From Rhyacichthys aspro (lineage: Eukaryota; Chordata; Actinopteri; Gobiiformes; Rhyacichthyidae), in contig CM072161.1 of assembly GCA_036850595.1 (NCBI GenBank), positions 15,519,812 to 15,583,811 on the forward strand: a DNA stretch of 64,000 nucleotides, read 5' to 3'. Below, piece by piece: positions 61,739 through 64,000 of the stretch (its first letter is position 1; every line of letters begins with the position of its first letter). The position numbers and the translations under genes were made by a program. A model generated the notes under the pieces. That model saw only the letters and a list, made by a program, of their open reading frames with translations. It was not told the origin of the DNA and searched no databases.

Positions 61739-64000
61739 TCAGTTCATCAGACGAATCCCAAGTAAAGTAATGATGAGACCGAGGAGAGAGGACTGGACGA
61801 GTCTTGGAGACATAGATGTTATTGTTGTGGTGTTGGTGGTTGTGGTGGTTGTGCTGGTTGTGGTGGTGGTTGTAGTGTTGGACATTTGAGCCCTGAAAGT
61901 GCAAATGCCCACATTACCAACACCGTCCACAGCTACTATCTCCACGGTAGACGAGCAGCAGGAGGCTTCATAGGACGCCATCTTGGCATTTTCTGAGGCC
62001 AGTCTTGTGTTCAGTGTCCCATTCCCTTGTTTGAGATAAACACTGTCGACGCCGGTGCCATCGGTGCCGTCACTGACCCGAACAGAGAGCGTCCAGGTGG
62101 ATGAACTGCAAGTTGGGCTACAGCCGGTCTGACTGATGAGCTCGCAGGTTGGCTGGGAGAAGTCGGTCACCTATGAGGAAGGACAGAAGAAACAACAGAG
62201 CATTTTCAAGAGTAAGTTCACCAAATAAAGCAGGATTGTTGGTCATGTTTACTCTGCATAAAAATACATCTTTATATGTTGTTCACACTTTGCTCCAAAT
62301 CACTTCTCAACGTAAATAAAAGATTTAAAAAAATCTTTTACTTTAATTCAAAACTATCTGACTGAATGTGGTGATAATCTTGATCTGGCCAAATCAGATC
62401 TAGTCCACCTTTGAGTACAGTGTGAAATTACCGTTTTGAGGACAGTGAAACTAATGACAGCGTAGTTCATGTCTGTGCTCTCAACACCCTCAGCCTGTAT
62501 GGTCACAGTGACCTCAGTACCAGACTCGGCGCTAATGGGAGCAGTGAGAAGCACTCTGCCTTCAGCGCTGCCATCAGCCAACTCTAGTCTTGGTGGGTAT
62601 GTTACAGCAAAGCCTTGGTCATTAGTAACTTTGATGTTCAAGGTCCCTTCTGAGTCGCTGGAGACGGTGAAAGGCAGTGTGATTGTTGCACCTGGTTCAA
62701 TGATGGCGTTAAGTTCATCCTAAAAGTGGGAAAGTTTGATCATAAATATTGGTATCATTCAGTGTTTGAGTGCAGAGATGGATTGGTAGAAGTGCTTACT
62801 GCAGTGACGGAGATGGACGAGGCTTTAATATTGACAGTTGATTGTCGCTGAAAAGTGGTTGATGTGGATCGGCTGCCACTGTTCTGCCCCTTCACCAGCA
62901 CATTAAACTGCTGGGATGGTATGCTGTCGAACTGGGCTAAGTATTCGTTGTTGCCTGGGTTAGTGACGGTGCCTATGACCTGCCCTGTTCCCGATGAGTC
63001 AACCAAATACACTTCTGTCACAGAGGCGGTTTCACTCCCGATTAGTGTCAGCTCCAGAGTACCGTTCACACCTTCAGAGAGAAGTGAAAAACTGCTTGTT
63101 AATTCTTCAAATATAAACAGATTTACACACCATTTACAAATTAAACTTACTTGCTGTGGGGCGACTGTCAAGAGCAACTGGACCTCCTAAAGGACCTTGT
63201 GCTGTCCCCAAAAAGTCATAGATGAAGGTAATAGGACTTTCACCTAAAAATGACAGAATGGGAAATTAACCAGTAACAACTTAAGTACAAATATTTCAAA
63301 ACAGAAATGTTGTTTGTTCCATGTAATTATCATTTCCTGTTTTGAGTGTTTTTAGTTTAAAATTCTCACCTACGACCTTCACAGAGTATGCACTGTCTGA
63401 GACAACTCTTAATTCCCAAAGTCCAACTTCTTTTTTCAGTTTCATCCTTCGAAAGTTTCCCACAGATGCAGATGAAGTGATCAAGGTTCCTCTTGTCTGA
63501 GAATCGCCTAAACCCAGGCCACGACAAGAAATGAAGTGCATGGATTTTCTCAGTTACATTCAGCAATAAGATTAAATCAAAAGAGGATTTACCTGTGGGA
63601 CTGACAAATGTAACACTTGTAGTGCTGCCAGTGATGTAAACGATGACATTACTCAGTGTTTCATCCACTGCAAAGGTAAAATTTTCAGACTTTCCTGGGT
63701 TCCTGGCTGCATTTAAAAGTGTCACCTTTAAGAAAAAGTAATAATTAGGGCTTCATGATATCAAGACAACATTATGACATGAACATTTTGAATGCCCCCT
63801 TGAATTTTGAAACAGTTCAGCAATTCAAGCAGTTCTTTTTAATTAATATGGCAATTGTACTGTAAAATATAAAACAGCTCTAGTGACATAATAGTATATA
63901 ATATATGATTTTTATTCATACCATAGTGGAGCTGGATGAATCAAACACGATGTCTGTGGCCAGTGAGAGCTGACTCTTAGGGACCGAGAGCACTTGTCCA
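61739..64000 (-). CDS. Second VWA7-like gene, C-terminal part (5' end beyond right edge)
   Basis: Seven 3' exons are visible: 64000-63922 (partial), 63725-63593, 63507-63370, 63243-63151, 63071-62800, 62719-62432, 62170-61739. They align exon for exon with the last seven exons of the neighbour, with identical phases and similar lengths (133/133, 138/150, 93/93, 272/251, 288/291, 432/399). Shared motifs include VTLL.AAR.PG..ENF, VIVYITGS, LITSS.SVGNF, TFQRQS, and the Cys-rich last exon VTDFS.P.CEL...DGTDGTGVD. The C-terminus differs: a Thr/Asn-rich low-complexity run (about 25 residues) precedes a hydrophobic tail, SSLLGLIITLLGIRLMN, again GPI- or membrane-anchor-like. The first half, including the VWA domain, lies outside the window. 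This is a tandem duplicate in the same orientation. Confidence 0.9.
61817..61883 (-). repeat. Low-complexity ACC/ACA repeat encoding the Thr-rich stalk
   Basis: On the plus strand this is a run of TTGTGGTGG/TTGGTGGTT units; translated on the minus strand it gives nearly unbroken threonine with some asparagine. It lies within the last exon of the second VWA7-like gene and is absent from the neighbour. Confidence 0.8.

Noticed and set aside
1..64000. CRISPR arrays, operons, insertion sequences or phage genes
   Set aside because: The sequence is spliced vertebrate DNA; no direct-repeat/spacer array or prokaryotic gene organisation is present.
1..64000. tRNA, rRNA or spliceosomal RNA genes
   Set aside because: No cloverleaf or conserved snRNA segments were recognised by eye; only box C/D snoRNAs are supported.

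Overview
The window is vertebrate nuclear DNA, almost certainly from a teleost fish. All protein genes are split by GT-AG introns, introns are mostly short and AT-rich, and dispersed elements of fish type are present. Splicing the exons by eye gives proteins that align end to end with known vertebrate families. The order supt6h - rab34 - calpain - nsrp1 - ssh2 - coro6 gathers genes that in human lie on 17q11.2 (the calpain excepted), so this is a conserved synteny block. All family and human comparisons are from memory; no search was run.

Layout. 21-1652 (+): last five exons of supt6h (transcription elongation factor SPT6). 3833-9298 (-): complete rab34 GTPase, 10 coding exons. About 10095-11808 (+): a spliced 5'TOP transcript without a long ORF whose first four introns each hold one box C/D snoRNA, alternating SNORD49-like and SNORD65-like, so it resembles the SNHG29 host gene. 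11.8-15.1 kb: no gene seen. 15311-20656 (+): classical calpain, 21 coding exons, complete except for one in-frame TGA at codon 73. 21623-24057 (-): nsrp1, a nuclear speckle splicing regulator with an RS/RD-rich tail. 25856-39847 (+): slingshot phosphatase ssh2, with a probable second promoter and first exon at 33.2-33.7 kb. 44912-51415 (+): coronin coro6. 52526-57731 (-): a complete VWA7-like protein. 61739-64000 (-): the 3' part of a second, tandem VWA7-like gene that runs off the right edge.

How the genes relate. They are independent housekeeping, cytoskeletal or trafficking genes rather than one pathway. ssh2 (cofilin phosphatase) and coro6 (actin-binding WD-repeat protein) are adjacent actin-turnover genes, as in human. 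Three gene pairs converge with closely spaced poly(A) signals (supt6h/rab34, calpain/nsrp1, coro6/vwa7), and rab34 and the snoRNA host diverge from a shared upstream region carrying CTCF-like motifs. Mobile remnants include a hAT-type MITE with target-site duplications in a coro6 intron, a probable second one in rab34 intron 1, and LINE-tail fragments.

Most notable: the single in-frame stop in an otherwise intact calpain, the four-snoRNA host gene with one guide complementary to the universally conserved 18S 530-loop region, the alternative ssh2 first exon, and the tandem VWA7 pair.
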